This document shows positions 63,309-64,000 of a stretch of DNA of 64,000 nt, piece by piece. The position numbers and the translations under genes were made by a program. Each line of letters starts with the position of its first letter. Positions within the stretch are counted from its first letter, which is position 1. Below the pieces are notes generated by a model. The model ran no database searches. It was not told the origin of the DNA and was given only the letters and a program-made list of their open reading frames with translations. Origin of the DNA: an uncultured bacterium (lineage in GTDB: Bacteria > Cyanobacteriota > Vampirovibrionia > Gastranaerophilales > Gastranaerophilaceae); NCBI GenBank assembly GCA_948964545.1, contig CAREDV010000002.1:27884-91883 (forward strand), written 5' to 3'.

Positions 63309-63908
63309 ATGGGATGTTTAAAAAATATTTTTAGAGCTGTTTTGTTAACCCTTGCATTAGTAGGGTTTTTGTCTCTTGGCGGCAAAGAGTTAGTTACAGG
63401 TTTAATTAATAATTATTTTAATCCATCGAAAGATGTCATGCTCGAACGTGCTCAAAAAGTTGGTGATTTTTCAAAAATTAATGATGAATTTGAGATTGAA
63501 AAGGCGGCGGGTATAATGGGTTATAATGCTGTAGTTGCCGAACATAAGGCATCAGGCCAGAAGATGTTTGTTGTCGATAGCGGTGACAAAGCTGTTTTGA
63601 CAGTTGAGGATATAAAATCCGATAAGGCTGAAGAAAAACTACAAAAAGCATTAGGTAAAATCAAATATCAGGCAATTTCCATAGAAGATTTAAAAGTCAC
63701 AAAGCATGGTACAATGAATTCTTATGGAAAAGAAGTTCCTTATGTGAAATTTGAAGCTCGTGTAAAGAAACTTCCGATAGGTGATGTGGGCGGAATTGTT
63801 TCTGTGGCGCAGGTTAAAGACGGAGAGCAAAGGCTTTTGATATCAGTCAGCGAAAAAAATAAATATTCACAGTTGATTTCTGATGAATTTTTTAGGAAAA
63901 TAAGATAA
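63309..63908 (+). CDS. Unknown protein with N-terminal membrane anchor
   Basis: A 199-residue protein with an N-terminal hydrophobic segment (AVLLTLALVGFLSLGG, residues 11-26) and a soluble alpha/beta domain (NAVVAEHKASGQKMFVVDSG; GKEVPYVKFEARVKKL; VKDGEQRLLISVSEK). It is not a family I recognise. AGAAGG precedes the ATG. Divergent from mutS with 37 bases between, which must hold both promoters (AT-rich TATAAT-like bases visible). Confidence 0.6.
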   Translation: MGCLKNIFRAVLLTLALVGFLSLGGKELVTGLINNYFNPSKDVMLERAQKVGDFSKINDEFEIEKAAGIMGYNAVVAEHKASGQKMFVVDSGDKAVLTVEDIKSDKAEEKLQKALGKIKYQAISIEDLKVTKHGTMNSYGKEVPYVKFEARVKKLPIGDVGGIVSVAQVKDGEQRLLISVSEKNKYSQLISDEFFRKIR

Positions 63909-63910
63909 AA

Positions 63911-64000
63911 GCTGCATTGCTTCGCTTACGCTCGCAATGACGAGTTTGAAAATTAAATAAAATTGATATGTCGGGATGGCACTCTGCCGACGAGGAAGAT
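63911..64000. repeat. Dispersed repeat elements at the window end
   Basis: An inverted repeat CATTGC...GCAATG (63916-63940), of a kind scattered through many bacterial genomes, is followed by a 25-bp segment (63976-64000) identical to 19010-19034 in opposite orientation. The window ends inside this second element, so its full length is unknown. Confidence 0.55.

Noticed and set aside
63272..63385. N-terminal extension of MutS to 63385
   Set aside because: No ribosome binding site, no MutS homology in those residues, and it would run through the divergent gene's promoter.

Overview
The window is AT-rich chromosomal DNA from a diderm bacterium, most probably a gut member of the Melainabacteria (Candidatus Gastranaerophilales, the non-photosynthetic sister lineage of Cyanobacteria). 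This is inference. It rests on many scattered single prepilin-like genes starting with an FTLAE motif, an efp-accB-accC neighbourhood, an LktA-like filamentous adhesin, FlhA/SctV and FliH/SctL genes, MlaD and AsmA/TamB-like envelope proteins, and a MurE with the meso-DAP-type DNPR motif. No prophage, insertion sequence, rRNA operon or CRISPR array is visible.

Layout. 1-5 kb: type III export genes (a truncated unknown, FliH/SctL-like, FlhA/SctV), a secreted TPR protein and yidD. 5-16 kb: a large AsmA/TamB-like protein, a U32-like protein, an intact prepilin, malQ, a TPR/beta-propeller protein, a lone sugar ABC permease and a frameshifted prepilin. 16-24 kb: trhP-like, yqeG, an AlkD-like gene, an SMR exporter, tRNA-Met/Ile(CAU), an NDP-sugar pyrophosphorylase, tRNA-Lys, an FrhB/pyruvyl-transferase fusion and a GT2 glycosyltransferase. 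23-34 kb: a GH13-like protein, an unknown, aroA, tRNA-Ser, a decayed prepilin, a C-GCAxxG-C-C protein, MlaD, an orphan histidine kinase, gdhA, a SIMPL protein and small unknowns. 34-41 kb: tRNA-fMet, adhesin, rpmH-rnpA, proC, an Fe-S (CCG) protein and another frameshifted prepilin. 41-53 kb: ftsI-murE-nagA-ilvD, a SWIM/SNF2 helicase, a PAP2-like protein, a prenyl synthase, rsgA and two related membrane proteins. 53-64 kb: efp-accB-accC, a frameshifted prepilin, MATE, ndk-tgt, the fourth frameshifted prepilin, mutS and a small secreted or anchored protein.

The most unusual signal is a G10 homopolymer inside the leader of four dispersed prepilin genes (15.1, 41.1, 56.3 and 60.6 kb). In every case the start codon and the FTLAE core are out of register by the same single base, so a tract of 8 or 11 would join them. 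The core TTC-G10-CA lies on the + strand at all four sites although two genes run + and two run -, so the same element is read as Gly-Gly-Gly in two genes and Pro-Pro-Pro in the other two. This could be slipped-strand phase variation of a pseudopilin repertoire, another slippage-based control, or a systematic homopolymer undercall in the assembly. Raw reads would decide. Three of the prepilin family members also end in the same C-terminal IKDDYPW motif.

Other points of interest: a perfect 22-bp palindrome beside the malQ promoter, -10 elements placed so that transcripts would begin at or near the start codon, an unlisted 44-residue membrane protein facing a prepilin gene, a 25-bp dispersed repeat beside a tRNA with a partial duplication of the tRNA 5' end, a terminator-like hairpin inside accB-accC, and a short N-terminal SFKG/SFKA-type motif shared by otherwise unrelated proteins.
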